18,433 nt of DNA from Candidatus Hydrogenedentota bacterium (lineage in GTDB: Bacteria; Hydrogenedentota; Hydrogenedentia; Hydrogenedentiales; CAITNO01). The notes beneath the pieces were generated by a model, which saw nothing but the letters and a program-made list of their open reading frames with translations, was not told the origin of the DNA and searched no databases. The position numbers and the translations under genes were made by a program. Of this stretch, positions 7,997-14,574 are shown piece by piece. The stretch's first letter is position 1. The number at the start of each line of letters is the position of its first letter. The stretch lies in the NCBI GenBank assembly GCA_903922535.1, contig CAIXUF010000619.1:1-18433 (forward strand), given 5' to 3'.

Positions 7997-8475
7997 TGCG
8001 GGGCACTCTCCCCGGTCATCTTCACCTTTTCCAAACCTTCGGTCAGCTCTTTCGCGCGGCTCTCCGGGAGGCCCTCAATGGCAATGGTGGTCTGTTTGAA
8101 TCCGGCCTTGCTGGCGGCTGTCATCACATTCATCACCGAGCGGGTCTTGGCAAACTTGTCGGCGCGGATGACCAGCGATTTCTCCACATCCGGCTGGCTG
8201 GACTTGGCCGTCAGTATCTCGGCAAGCCGCATGGTCGTCACCGGGTCGCTGTCAACAAAGTAAAGCCCCTCTTTGGTGATTTCCACCAGCAGTTTCACTT
8301 TGGTCAGCGGGTTCCCGCCCTTGACGTCCGGCGGGTGGATGTCGGCGCGCACCGTCTTGAGCATGGGCGCCACCACCATCATGATGATGAGCAGCACAAG
8401 AAACACGTCGGTCAGGGGCGTGATGTTGATCTCGTCCACGAACTTCTTGCGGTTTTTTCCTGCGGAAACCTGCAT
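7993..8475 (-). CDS. exbD: ExbD/TolR-family proton-channel subunit (first copy)
   Basis: 160 residues. KFVDEINITPLTDVFLVLLI (11-30) holds the cytoplasmic entry and membrane helix with the conserved Asp. A periplasmic domain follows with the typical VDSDPVT and SLVIRADKFAKT pattern. AAGG seven bases before ATG 8475 gives a ribosome-binding site. The gene begins nine bases after exbB and overlaps the next exbD by four bases, a tight three-gene operon. The membrane segment is nearly identical to that of the second copy while the periplasmic domains diverge. This suggests either an asymmetric ExbD dimer or two ExbD types serving different partners. Confidence 0.94.
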   Translation of the reverse strand: MQVSAGKNRKKFVDEINITPLTDVFLVLLIIMMVVAPMLKTVRADIHPPDVKGGNPLTKVKLLVEITKEGLYFVDSDPVTTMRLAEILTAKSSQPDVEKSLVIRADKFAKTRSVMNVMTAASKAGFKQTTIAIEGLPESRAKELTEGLEKVKMTGESAPQ

Positions 8476-8484
8476 TGCCCTGCC

Positions 8485-9174
8485 TTATATCTCTGGGGTC
8501 TGCCGCGGTCTCGGTGCCTGCTGCGGGGACATCTGCGGTCCGGCGGCCGTGCCGGGACGGCGTTCAGCCTGTGACAGGAACAGCAGCTTCAGAAGCTGGA
8601 AGTCCTCCTCCCACCGCGACACGACCGTGTGAAAGTAGTTGTTCATCGCCACTGCGGTGATGGCCACGGCCAGACCGAACGCGGTCGCGATCAGCGCGGA
8701 GCCGATGCCCGACATGATCTGGGGCGCGCCACCAGCCGCGCCGCCGCCGGCCTGGGCCATTTCGCCGAAGGTCAGCAGAATGCGCACCACCGTGCCAAAC
8801 AGGCCGAGGTAGGGCGATATGGTGGCAATCGTGCCCAGCACGGGCAGGCCCCGTTCCAGACGCCGCGTGGCCAGGTTGGCCGTGATGTCGAACTGGCGCT
8901 CAAAGTCGCCCTTCTGTTCCGCAAGCGTGCGGATGCCCATCTGGGCCACCTCGCCCAGCAGCCCGCCCACCTCCGTGCAGCTCCGCGCCGCACCGCCGAG
9001 ATTGCCCCGGTGCAGTTCATTCTGCAGGACCTGGATGACCTCCACAATGTCGCGACGGTTGGTGCGGTAGAACCACCACCGCTCGATAAACACGGCGACC
9101 GTGAGCAGGGAGCATGCCAGGATGGGCAGCAGCACGGCCCAGTCATTCTTGATGGCGAAAAGAATCATTTGCAT
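8485..9174 (-). CDS. exbB: MotA/TolQ/ExbB proton-channel family protein
   Basis: 229 residues with the classic ExbB layout: one short N-terminal helix (about 12-30), a long cytoplasmic region with helices (35-105), then two C-terminal helices (about 108-133 and 153-178). The signature SPYLGLFGTVVRILLTF (120-136) and SGIGSALIATAFGLAVAI (155-172) place it firmly in the family. The position after GTVV, normally Gly in GTVxGI, is Arg here (CGC codon). ExbB forms the pentameric ring around an ExbD dimer in the inner membrane. First gene of the exbB-exbD-exbD operon. ATG 9174 has no clear Shine-Dalgarno; ATG 9168 is an alternative start. Confidence 0.94.
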   Translation of the reverse strand: MQMILFAIKNDWAVLLPILACSLLTVAVFIERWWFYRTNRRDIVEVIQVLQNELHRGNLGGAARSCTEVGGLLGEVAQMGIRTLAEQKGDFERQFDITANLATRRLERGLPVLGTIATISPYLGLFGTVVRILLTFGEMAQAGGGAAGGAPQIMSGIGSALIATAFGLAVAITAVAMNNYFHTVVSRWEEDFQLLKLLFLSQAERRPGTAAGPQMSPQQAPRPRQTPEI

Positions 9175-9248
9175 GGGATGTGTGTCCGCAGTTGATTATT
9201 GAGAAACCGCAGGGAAACCCCTGCATCTGGTGCTGAATACATTGCGAC

Positions 9249-9284
9249 CCCAATATATTGGGCCGATCACCCCGACAATGTCAA
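9249..9284 (-). promoter_or_regulatory. Probable exbB promoter with a 14-bp palindrome at the -10
   Basis: A perfect minus-strand TTGACA (9279-9284) lies upstream of an AT-rich CAATATATT segment (9252-9260). The best -10 hexamers sit at spacings of 18-21 bases, longer than ideal. CCCAATATATTGGG (9249-9262) is an exact 14-bp palindrome coinciding with that -10 region and could be an operator. Transcription from here would reach exbB about 75 bases later. Confidence 0.4.
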
Positions 9285-9395
9285 GCCGGTGGGGGGCTTT
9301 GTTTGGGCATTTATGATGAATACCCCGTCGGTCGAAAAAGTGGCAGGAGAAAAATGGGCGCGAAACCTTTGCTGTGAAATACGCCTTCTTGTGAC

Positions 9396-9432
9396 GGGAA
9401 CAGTCCGGTGAAGGAAACCCCGGTCCAGTCCC
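9396..9432 (-). terminator. Imperfect hairpin downstream of the metallophosphoesterase gene
   Basis: GGGAACAGTCCGG (9396-9408) and CCGGTCCAGTCCC (9420-9432) form an imperfect stem with a couple of mismatches and an 11-base loop, 26 bases beyond the stop at 9458. No T-run follows on the minus strand, so termination is only possible. Confidence 0.25.
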
Positions 9433-9457
9433 ATAAGAGATAGGGTGCCCGTGAGCG

Positions 9458-10756
9458 TCAGGGCAGGGAATGTGGGGCAGGCATTCCTGCCTGCCTCTTC
9501 AGGATGCGGGTGCTGACGAGGAGCAGGGCCAGGAAGAGCCCGATCAGTGCGACCACGCCGACAGCGGGCATTCTTATGGTGCCGGCATGGACATAGCTTG
9601 CCTGTGTCTTGCTGCCCTTCATGTGGGCCGTGGTTACCGTAAGTGAGACCGTGTAGTCTCCGACCCCAAGGTAAGTATGGGACGGATTCTGATCCGTCGA
9701 GATGCTTCCGTCGCCGAAGTCCCACTGCCATTCCACGCCATCCTCGACATTGGACGAGGTCGTGTCGGTGAAGTACACGGTCATGGGGGGATCGCCGATG
9801 GTTTTGTCGGCTTTGAAGCCCGCGGTCACTTTGGCCAGAGGAGAGAGGTAAGTGTACGTGTCGACCGTGACATAGGGTGTGCTCAGGGAGGGGCTGCGCT
9901 GCTTGAAGGCCAGCGTGACCTGCGCGCCCTGCACATCGACCACGCAATAGCCGTAGTCTCCCACACTGAAGATCCCCTGGACCGACGGATCGGCGTAGGT
10001 GCCGGTCCAGATGTACAGAGGCGCGCCGCCCGACCCGACGAGATACTGGCAGATCCAGTTGCCGGCGCTGTCCTGCACACGGGCACGGTTGTACAGGTGG
10101 TCATGCCCGCAAAAATAGACGCGGCAGCCGGCGGCGCCCATGCTGTCCCAGAATGCGTCACGCAGGGTGGGGTTTTCAGCCAGGCAGTCGGTGTGAACCA
10201 CCGCGTAGGCCGGGTAATGGTTCATCACAAACACGTGCGGCAGCGTGTTGGCGGCGAACACCGGATCGAGCCATGCCTGATTGACGGCGAGCGTGGACTG
10301 CAGCCGGTCCAGCGCCACGAAAAGGGCGGTCTTGTGGGCCACCGAGTAGGTCACCTCGGAGGCAGCATTGGGGCCGTTGGCGGGCAGGGCGCGGTTGCCT
10401 GAAAACACTGTATTCCACGCGCTCAAGAACCCGTCGTGGTTGCCGCGGGTGGGATAGACGCGTATACCGGCCTGGAGCAGCGGATCCATGAACAGACTGG
10501 CCCAGTGTTCCAGTTCCGGCTGCGTGCCCATGTAGGTGAGGTCGCCGTCCACCAGGACCAGATCGATGTTCTCTGTCAGCAGTTGATCGCGGATTTCGGC
10601 CAAGACGACATCATTGACCGTGTTCGTCGTGGGATCGTTGCCCCGCGTGTCCCCGAACGCGGCGAATCGGAACGAGGTGTCCGCCAGGGCTGCGCAGGCC
10701 GGAAGGAGCAACAGGAGAGTCAGCAGGCAAAGGAAGTTCTTTTTGATCAACGGCAT
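9458..10756 (-). CDS. Secreted metallophosphoesterase with PKD domain and C-terminal membrane anchor
   Basis: ATG 10756, with AAGGTGG six bases upstream, gives 432 residues; a longer open frame to 10849 lacks a ribosome site. Residues 1-25 are a signal peptide (cut after ALA). The calcineurin-like phosphoesterase domain spans about 28-240, with the metal-site motifs GDTRGN (35-40), DGDLTY (70-75), GNHDG (105-109), His180 and GHDH (217-220), so the active site looks complete. A PKD domain (about 307-375, WDFGDGSIS and HTYLGVGDYTVSLTV) follows. The C-terminus has one hydrophobic helix (397-417) preceded by MPAVG and followed by RILKRQ, resembling sorting or anchoring tails. I infer an envelope-anchored phosphatase or nuclease facing outward; the substrate is unknown. 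Confidence 0.92.
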   Translation of the reverse strand: MPLIKKNFLCLLTLLLLLPACAALADTSFRFAAFGDTRGNDPTTNTVNDVVLAEIRDQLLTENIDLVLVDGDLTYMGTQPELEHWASLFMDPLLQAGIRVYPTRGNHDGFLSAWNTVFSGNRALPANGPNAASEVTYSVAHKTALFVALDRLQSTLAVNQAWLDPVFAANTLPHVFVMNHYPAYAVVHTDCLAENPTLRDAFWDSMGAAGCRVYFCGHDHLYNRARVQDSAGNWICQYLVGSGGAPLYIWTGTYADPSVQGIFSVGDYGYCVVDVQGAQVTLAFKQRSPSLSTPYVTVDTYTYLSPLAKVTAGFKADKTIGDPPMTVYFTDTTSSNVEDGVEWQWDFGDGSISTDQNPSHTYLGVGDYTVSLTVTTAHMKGSKTQASYVHAGTIRMPAVGVVALIGLFLALLLVSTRILKRQAGMPAPHSLP

Positions 10757-10796
10757 GTTTAACCACCTTACGGTTGCCACACTCCCCGGTTGCCCA

Positions 10797-10825
10797 ATAC
10801 TACCCCAGATTCTCTGTAACGTCAA
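10797..10825 (-). promoter_or_regulatory. Sigma-70-type promoter of the metallophosphoesterase gene
   Basis: Minus-strand TTGACG (10820-10825, five of six) and TAGTAT (10797-10802, four of six) are separated by exactly 17 bases. The start point would be near 10790, about 34 bases before ATG 10756. Confidence 0.55.
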
Positions 10826-10860
10826 CAATTTCTCTGCCGGGGCCGTCATGGGAAAGAGAT

Positions 10861-10886
10861 CGCGGCGCGGGAAAGCCCGCGCCGCG
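10861..10886 (-). terminator. Strong GC hairpin downstream of amt
   Basis: CGCGGCGCGGG (10861-10871) and CCCGCGCCGCG (10876-10886) form a perfect 11-bp stem with an AAAG loop, 28 bases past the amt stop. On the minus strand it is followed by ATCTCTTTCCC, a weak T-tract. It separates amt from the promoter of the next gene. Confidence 0.68.
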
Positions 10887-10914
10887 TCAGAGAGAACGTC
10901 TTTGTGCCGGGATG

Positions 10915-12270
10915 CTACACGTTGAAGTTGTAGCCCTGTTCGTCGTGCTGGGTGACGTCGAGACCCTCGGTTTCGTCGGAGGCGCTCACGCGCAGTCCGA
11001 TAACCCTGTCAATGCCCTTGAGCAGCAGCCAGGAGATCACGCCGGACCATACGGCGGTAACCGCAATGCCAAGAACCTGCGCGCCCACCTGTGCCCCGAT
11101 GCCCAGGTCGTTGACGGAATAGCCGCCCAGAGCCTTGGCGGCGAACACGCCGGTGAGCAAACTGCCGATCACGCCGCCCACGCCGTGCACGCCAAAGGCG
11201 TCGAGCGAGTCGTCATAGCCAAAGAAATGCTTCATCGTGGTTGCCGCAAAGAAGCACAGGCCGCCCGCGAGCAAACCGATGACCATGGCCCCCATGGGGC
11301 CCACAAAGCCCGAGGCGGGGGTGATGGTGGCCAGGCCGGCCACGGCACCCGAGCAGATGCCCAGCACGCTGGGCTTGCCGTGCTTGATCCATTCGATGGC
11401 CATCCAGGTCATGCCCGCGGTGGCCGCGGCCAACTGGGTGGCCATCATGGCCATGACCGCCGTGCCGTTGGCCGCAATGGCGCTGCCCGCGTTGAACCCG
11501 AACCAGCCCACCCAGAGCATGCCCGTTCCGACCACGGTGAGCGTCAGGCTGTGCGGCGGCATCATGGTCCCCGGGAAGCCGCGGCGCTTTCCGAGCACGA
11601 GCGCGCACACCAGCGCAGCCACGCCCGCATTGAGGTGCACCACAATGCCGCCCGCGAAGTCGAGCACGTTGCGGTCGGCAAGGAAGGCGCCCGGTCCGCC
11701 CCACACCATGTGCGCAATCGGGTTGTAGACCAGTATCGACCACAACGCCATGAACAACAGCATGGCGGAGAACTTCATGCGCTCGGCAAAGGCGCCCACG
11801 ATGAGCGCCGGGGTGATGATGGCAAAGGTGAGCTGGTAGCAGAAATGCAGCGCCAGCGGGATGGTCTGATAGGTCCGGTCAATCGTGATGCCCCGGCAGA
11901 AGGTCATGTCCATCGCCCCCACAAAGGCGAGGAGGCCGGACGATCCCTTGGTCATGCCCGTGGGACTGAAACTCATGCTGTAGCCGAACAGCGCCCAAAT
12001 CACCGTGACCATGCAGGTGATGGCAAGGCACTGCATCAGCACGGACAACACGTTCTTGGTGCGGACCAGGCCGCCGTAGAACAGTGCCAGGCCGGGAATG
12101 GTCATGAACAGCACCAGCGCCATGGACGTGAGCATCCAGGCGGTGTCGCCCGCGCTGATGGCAGGGGCGGCGGCCTGTGCCGATGCACCGGGTTGAAAAA
12201 GGAGGATGCCCGCGCCCGTCAACGCGCCGATAAGACACGGTTTTCCCCAGATATTCGCGTATTCTTTCAT
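10915..12270 (-). CDS. amt: Ammonium transporter, Amt family
   Basis: 451 residues from ATG 12270, which has GGAG eight bases upstream; longer frames upstream lack support. Residues 1-32 are a signal peptide, as in E. coli AmtB. The signature DTAWMLTSMALVLFMTIPGL (42-61) is followed by FYGGLVRTKNVL. LDFAGGIVVHLNAG (203-216) carries the pore Asp204 and His212, and AFGVHGVGG (358-366) supplies the second pore His362, so the twin-His channel is intact. WFGFNAGSAIAANGT is also typical. The C-terminal tail ends GLDVTQHDEQGYNFNV, the region that contacts GlnK/GlnB proteins in relatives. No glnK gene lies in the window. It is an inner-membrane trimeric ammonium channel, probably expressed when nitrogen is scarce, consistent with the -24/-12 element upstream. 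Confidence 0.97.
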   Translation of the reverse strand: MKEYANIWGKPCLIGALTGAGILLFQPGASAQAAAPAISAGDTAWMLTSMALVLFMTIPGLALFYGGLVRTKNVLSVLMQCLAITCMVTVIWALFGYSMSFSPTGMTKGSSGLLAFVGAMDMTFCRGITIDRTYQTIPLALHFCYQLTFAIITPALIVGAFAERMKFSAMLLFMALWSILVYNPIAHMVWGGPGAFLADRNVLDFAGGIVVHLNAGVAALVCALVLGKRRGFPGTMMPPHSLTLTVVGTGMLWVGWFGFNAGSAIAANGTAVMAMMATQLAAATAGMTWMAIEWIKHGKPSVLGICSGAVAGLATITPASGFVGPMGAMVIGLLAGGLCFFAATTMKHFFGYDDSLDAFGVHGVGGVIGSLLTGVFAAKALGGYSVNDLGIGAQVGAQVLGIAVTAVWSGVISWLLLKGIDRVIGLRVSASDETEGLDVTQHDEQGYNFNV

Positions 12271-12437
12271 GCTTCGCACTCCCATCGTTGCTGCCGCCAC
12301 GAGAAATGGCACACCGCTCCGAAGGCGAACCGCACGCCTGCGGGCCACCTCCTACGAAGCGGTATGTTTCAACCGCCATCCTACCCGCCTGTAACCCGTC
12401 GACTGGATTGCCGCGGACTCCAAAACGGGCGTTTGCC

Positions 12438-12452
12438 GCACAAACAGTGCCC
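12438..12452 (-). promoter_or_regulatory. Candidate sigma-54 (RpoN) -24/-12 promoter of amt
   Basis: The minus strand reads GGGCAC-TGTTT-GTGC. Against the consensus TGGCAC-N5-TTGC it matches five of six and three of four, with the essential GG and GC dinucleotides exactly 10 bases apart. It would start transcription near 12425, leaving a leader of about 155 bases before amt. RpoN/NtrC control of amt genes is well established in other bacteria. No clear NtrC site was seen upstream, and GCAC-N5-GTGC is also a small dyad, so a different operator is possible. Confidence 0.48.
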
Positions 12453-12667
12453 ATTCAGGCTGATCTCAACTCAAGGCTCTGTTCGTGTGTGCTGACCACG
12501 GGTGAATAGATGCAAGATTCATGCCGAGGCGGCGCGCATGGAAAATGAACCGCAACGTGATTCATCCGCGGACGATCATACTGTCCGCAAATGCCCGTGT
12601 GTTCCGTTATGCTGAGAGGTAAAGGGCAAAGGCGTTCATAAGGCGGTTAGATTGAAAAATACGAATA
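12453..12667. other. Intergenic stretch between divergent amt and the regulator region
   Basis: No gene is supported. Small ORFs such as a 33-codon one from ATG 12521 have no ribosome-binding site. The base composition falls toward AT near 12640-12700, where a plus-strand promoter is placed. Any upstream activator sites for the amt sigma-54 element would be expected here, but none is clear. Confidence 0.4.
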
Positions 12668-12698
12668 TTGGCGCTGATGGAAATGATTACTGTATAAT
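12668..12698 (+). promoter_or_regulatory. Promoter toward the small ORF and response regulator
   Basis: A perfect TATAAT (12693-12698) lies in the most AT-rich part of the gap. The best -35 is TTGGCG (12668-12673, three to four matches) at a 19-base spacing, rather long, so an activator may be needed. Transcription near 12705 would leave a leader of about 135 bases before the small ORF and about 310 before the response regulator. Confidence 0.45.
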
Positions 12699-12704
12699 GG
12701 AGGC

Positions 12705-12829
12705 GATGGAATTGATTGTGTGGCCTTTGAGCGCGTTGCGCAGTGCATCCTGAACCATCATGCCATGATTCTACTGGGTGCGACTGTGGGTAACAGTGCA
12801 ATGCATCACAGGCGGGGTGGTTGGTATTT
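12705..12829 (+). other. Potentially structured mRNA leader
   Basis: The predicted leader holds short complementary segments: ATCAT (12757-12761) with ATGAT nearby, and TGCGACTG (12779-12786) with CAGTGCA (12794-12800), a seven-pair stem with one bulge. The stems lie just upstream of the AGGAGG at 12830. I do not recognise a known riboswitch; a regulatory role is inference. Confidence 0.28.
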
Positions 12830-12835
12830 AGGAGG
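12830..12835 (+). promoter_or_regulatory. Consensus AGGAGG ribosome-binding site of the small ORF
   Basis: AGGAGG sits six bases before GTG 12842, an optimal spacing, and is the best Shine-Dalgarno seen in the window. No ATG lies at a suitable distance, so it selects the GTG start. The response regulator itself has only a weak site, so this element may drive translation of both. Confidence 0.6.
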
Positions 12836-12841
12836 CAAAAC

Positions 12842-13018
12842 GTGGGCTGCACCAGCTACGACACGGTTCATGGCCGGTTGGACCAAAAGTCCGGCCAATT
12901 CCGTGTCCACCCGAAACAACACATCACGGGGTCCTCTGTTCAATGCGATTCCCTTTACGGCAGTGCGGCACACCCGGACCGCACCCCCCATCCTTTGACA
13001 CTGCGAGAACAGTCATGA
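12842..13018 (+). CDS. Small uncharacterised protein translationally coupled to the response regulator
   Basis: The frame runs from GTG 12842 to TGA 13018 and encodes 58 residues, beginning VGCTSYDTVHGRLDQKSGQF and ending PHPLTLREQS. Support comes from AGGAGG at ideal spacing and from the stop overlapping the start of the regulator in the sequence ATGA (13015-13018), a classic coupling arrangement. The peptide is polar, rich in His, Ser, Gln and Thr, with two Cys (residues 3 and 35). It has no membrane segment and no domain I recognise. It may be a leader peptide that opens the weak regulator start, or a small partner protein. Codon use is less GC-biased than in neighbouring genes, so a spurious ORF remains possible. 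Confidence 0.55.
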   Translation: MGCTSYDTVHGRLDQKSGQFRVHPKQHITGSSVQCDSLYGSAAHPDRTPHPLTLREQS

Positions 13019-13680
13019 ACAAAAAACGCATCATGATAGTGGACGATCACCCGCTGCTTCGCCAGGGGGTGCGGCAGACCATCGATCAGGAACCCGACCT
13101 TAATGTGTGCTGCGAGGCGGGCGATCACCAGGAGACGCTGCGGTTGATTCAGGCCGAACCGCCCGACGTGCTGGTCATGGACATCTCCATGTCGGACCAT
13201 GGGATGTCAAGCATGGACATGATACGCCGGATACGCGCGGAGGCGCCGCAGACAGCGGTTCTGATTTTCTCCACGCACGAGGAGACGGTCTTTGCCGAAC
13301 GCGCCATCCGGGCCGGGGCGTCCGGATTCCTGATGAAGAGGACGCCGTCGGATCAGGTCGTCGATGCAGTCCGCCGTGTCGCCGCGGGGGAGCTGGTGCT
13401 CTCAGGGACCCTGACGCAGACGATTTTGCGCCGCTGCCTGAATGACGGCGACAAAACGGGCGGTGCCGGTGTGGGCAGGCTGTCCGCCCGCGAATACGAG
13501 GTGCTCCGGCTCGCGGGCGAGGGCATGCAGCCCCAGCAGATTTCCGAGCGGCTGGGCATCAGCGCCAAGACCGTGGAAACGCACCGGTTCAACATTCGCA
13601 AGAAACTGCGTTTTTCCAGCGCCGCTGAGCTGATTCAGTTTGCCATTCGCCACGTGCACAGCCGCGAACCGGTCCTCTGA
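13015..13680 (+). CDS. NarL/FixJ-family response regulator
   Basis: 221 residues from ATG 13015. The receiver domain (4-120) has the acidic pair Asp10-Asp11, the phosphoacceptor Asp56 (VLVMD), Ser86 and Lys108 (FLMK), so phosphorylation chemistry looks intact. The C-terminal LuxR-type helix-turn-helix domain (about 155-212) shows LSAREYEVLRLAGEG, ISERLGISAKTVETH and NIRKKL, all hallmarks. It is a cytoplasmic DNA-binding regulator activated by a sensor kinase, but no kinase gene is adjacent, so it is an orphan here. Its own ribosome site is weak, and the four-base overlap with the preceding small ORF suggests coupled translation. Divergent from amt and convergent with the cyclotransferase gene; its targets are unknown. 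Confidence 0.97.
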   Translation: MNKKRIMIVDDHPLLRQGVRQTIDQEPDLNVCCEAGDHQETLRLIQAEPPDVLVMDISMSDHGMSSMDMIRRIRAEAPQTAVLIFSTHEETVFAERAIRAGASGFLMKRTPSDQVVDAVRRVAAGELVLSGTLTQTILRRCLNDGDKTGGAGVGRLSAREYEVLRLAGEGMQPQQISERLGISAKTVETHRFNIRKKLRFSSAAELIQFAIRHVHSREPVL

Positions 13681-13687
13681 ACGCTTT

Positions 13688-13710
13688 CGCGCCGCTCAAC
13701 GCGCGGCGCG
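13688..13710. terminator. Short hairpin between convergent genes
   Basis: CGCGCCG (13688-13694) and CGGCGCG (13704-13710) form a 7-bp stem with a nine-base loop, just past the regulator stop and overlapping the 3' end of the opposing gene. There is no clear T-run, so it is a weak terminator candidate. Confidence 0.3.
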
Positions 13711-14511
13711 TTCGACAATGCGGATTTCGTACAGCTTGGGCCAGCGCTTCCCGGTGACAAACAGGCGCTTGCCCGCCGCGTCCCAGGCAATCCCGTTGAG
13801 CACGTCGGGCGAGGCGGTGCCGCGGTCCGCGGCGCTCAGCAGGCCCGTGAGGTCAATCCATGCAACGACCGCGCCGGTGGCCGGATCTATCTGCGCAATA
13901 CGGTCTGTCTGCCAGATGTTGGCATAGACCAATCCGTCGATATACTCCAGTTCGTTGAGCCTGACGACGGGATGCCCCTGATCGGTCACCGTGACCGATC
14001 CGGCGGGGGAAAAGGTGGACAGATCCATGAACCGGAGTTTGGCGGTGCCGTCGCTCATGATGAAACGCCTGCCGTCCGTGGTCAGCCCCCACCCCTCGCC
14101 CAGGTAGTCCAACCCCTCCTGCGGATCAAAGCTGTCCCGGTTGTAGACAAAGGCGTGCTGCGACTGCCATGTCAACTGAACAAGCCGTTCCCCGTCCAGT
14201 GCGAGCCCCTCGGCGAAATACTGGTTGTCCACTTTTCTGCTTTGGAGCACTTGACCTGTTTCCAGGGCGACCCTGCGCAGGGAGGAGTGGCCGTTCAGTC
14301 CCGTGCTTTCGTAGAGAAAGCCGTCGTGCCAAAGCAGGCCCTGGGTAAACGCCTCCGGATCGTGGGGCCAGGCGTGCACCACTTCAAAGGTGAGCTGCCG
14401 CGGCGTGACCGACAGGCCGTTGGCTTCCGGCGGATTGCCTGCGGGGCAGCACGCGCCCAGCAGCACCGCCGCAAGAAGAGACAGGATGAACAGTCCGGAT
14501 TTGCGCGTCAT
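13696..14511 (-). CDS. Glutaminyl-peptide cyclotransferase (plant/bacterial type), lipoprotein
   Basis: 271 residues. The signal peptide ends in the lipobox LGAC (Cys21), predicting a lipid-anchored envelope protein. The rest matches the five-bladed propeller glutamine cyclotransferase family throughout: HDPEAFTQGLLW (50-61), YESTGLNGHSSLRRVALETG, FAEGLAL, LGEGWGLTTDGRRFIMSDGT, LNELEYIDGLVYANIWQTD and DVLNGIAWD followed by KRLFVTGKRWPKLYEI. The family converts N-terminal glutamine to pyroglutamate, shielding exported peptides from aminopeptidases. It starts 63 bases after clpX on the same strand, with a hairpin between them, so read-through is possible but independent expression is as likely. 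The GGA before ATG 14511 is a weak ribosome site. Confidence 0.95.
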   Translation of the reverse strand: MTRKSGLFILSLLAAVLLGACCPAGNPPEANGLSVTPRQLTFEVVHAWPHDPEAFTQGLLWHDGFLYESTGLNGHSSLRRVALETGQVLQSRKVDNQYFAEGLALDGERLVQLTWQSQHAFVYNRDSFDPQEGLDYLGEGWGLTTDGRRFIMSDGTAKLRFMDLSTFSPAGSVTVTDQGHPVVRLNELEYIDGLVYANIWQTDRIAQIDPATGAVVAWIDLTGLLSAADRGTASPDVLNGIAWDAAGKRLFVTGKRWPKLYEIRIVERAAR

Positions 14512-14523
14512 AATAATCCAGCG

Positions 14524-14546
14524 GCGCCCGGCTTCGGGCCGGGCGC
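14524..14546 (-). terminator. Hairpin terminator after clpX
   Basis: GCGCCCGGC (14524-14532) and GCCGGGCGC (14538-14546) form a perfect 9-bp stem with a TTCGG loop, 28 bases past the clpX stop. On the minus strand it is followed by a moderately T-rich GGATTATTAT that runs into the start of the next gene. Confidence 0.62.
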
Positions 14547-14574
14547 GGGTGTGATATTCCGGTTTCGGAAGGGA

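Noticed and set aside
9199..9411. 70-codon plus-strand frame between exbB and the metallophosphoesterase gene
   Set aside because: No ribosome site; it overlaps the exbB promoter on the other strand and has no domain.
10774..12495. 573-codon plus-strand frame opposite amt
   Set aside because: The peptide is a low-complexity His/Arg/Gly-rich shadow of the certain amt gene.
12521..12622. 33-codon plus-strand ORF upstream of the TATAAT promoter
   Set aside because: No Shine-Dalgarno, basic composition typical of random sequence, and it precedes the predicted promoter.
12607..12852. 81-codon minus-strand frame across the regulator leader
   Set aside because: It runs opposite the promoter, leader and AGGAGG of the better supported small ORF and has no ribosome site.
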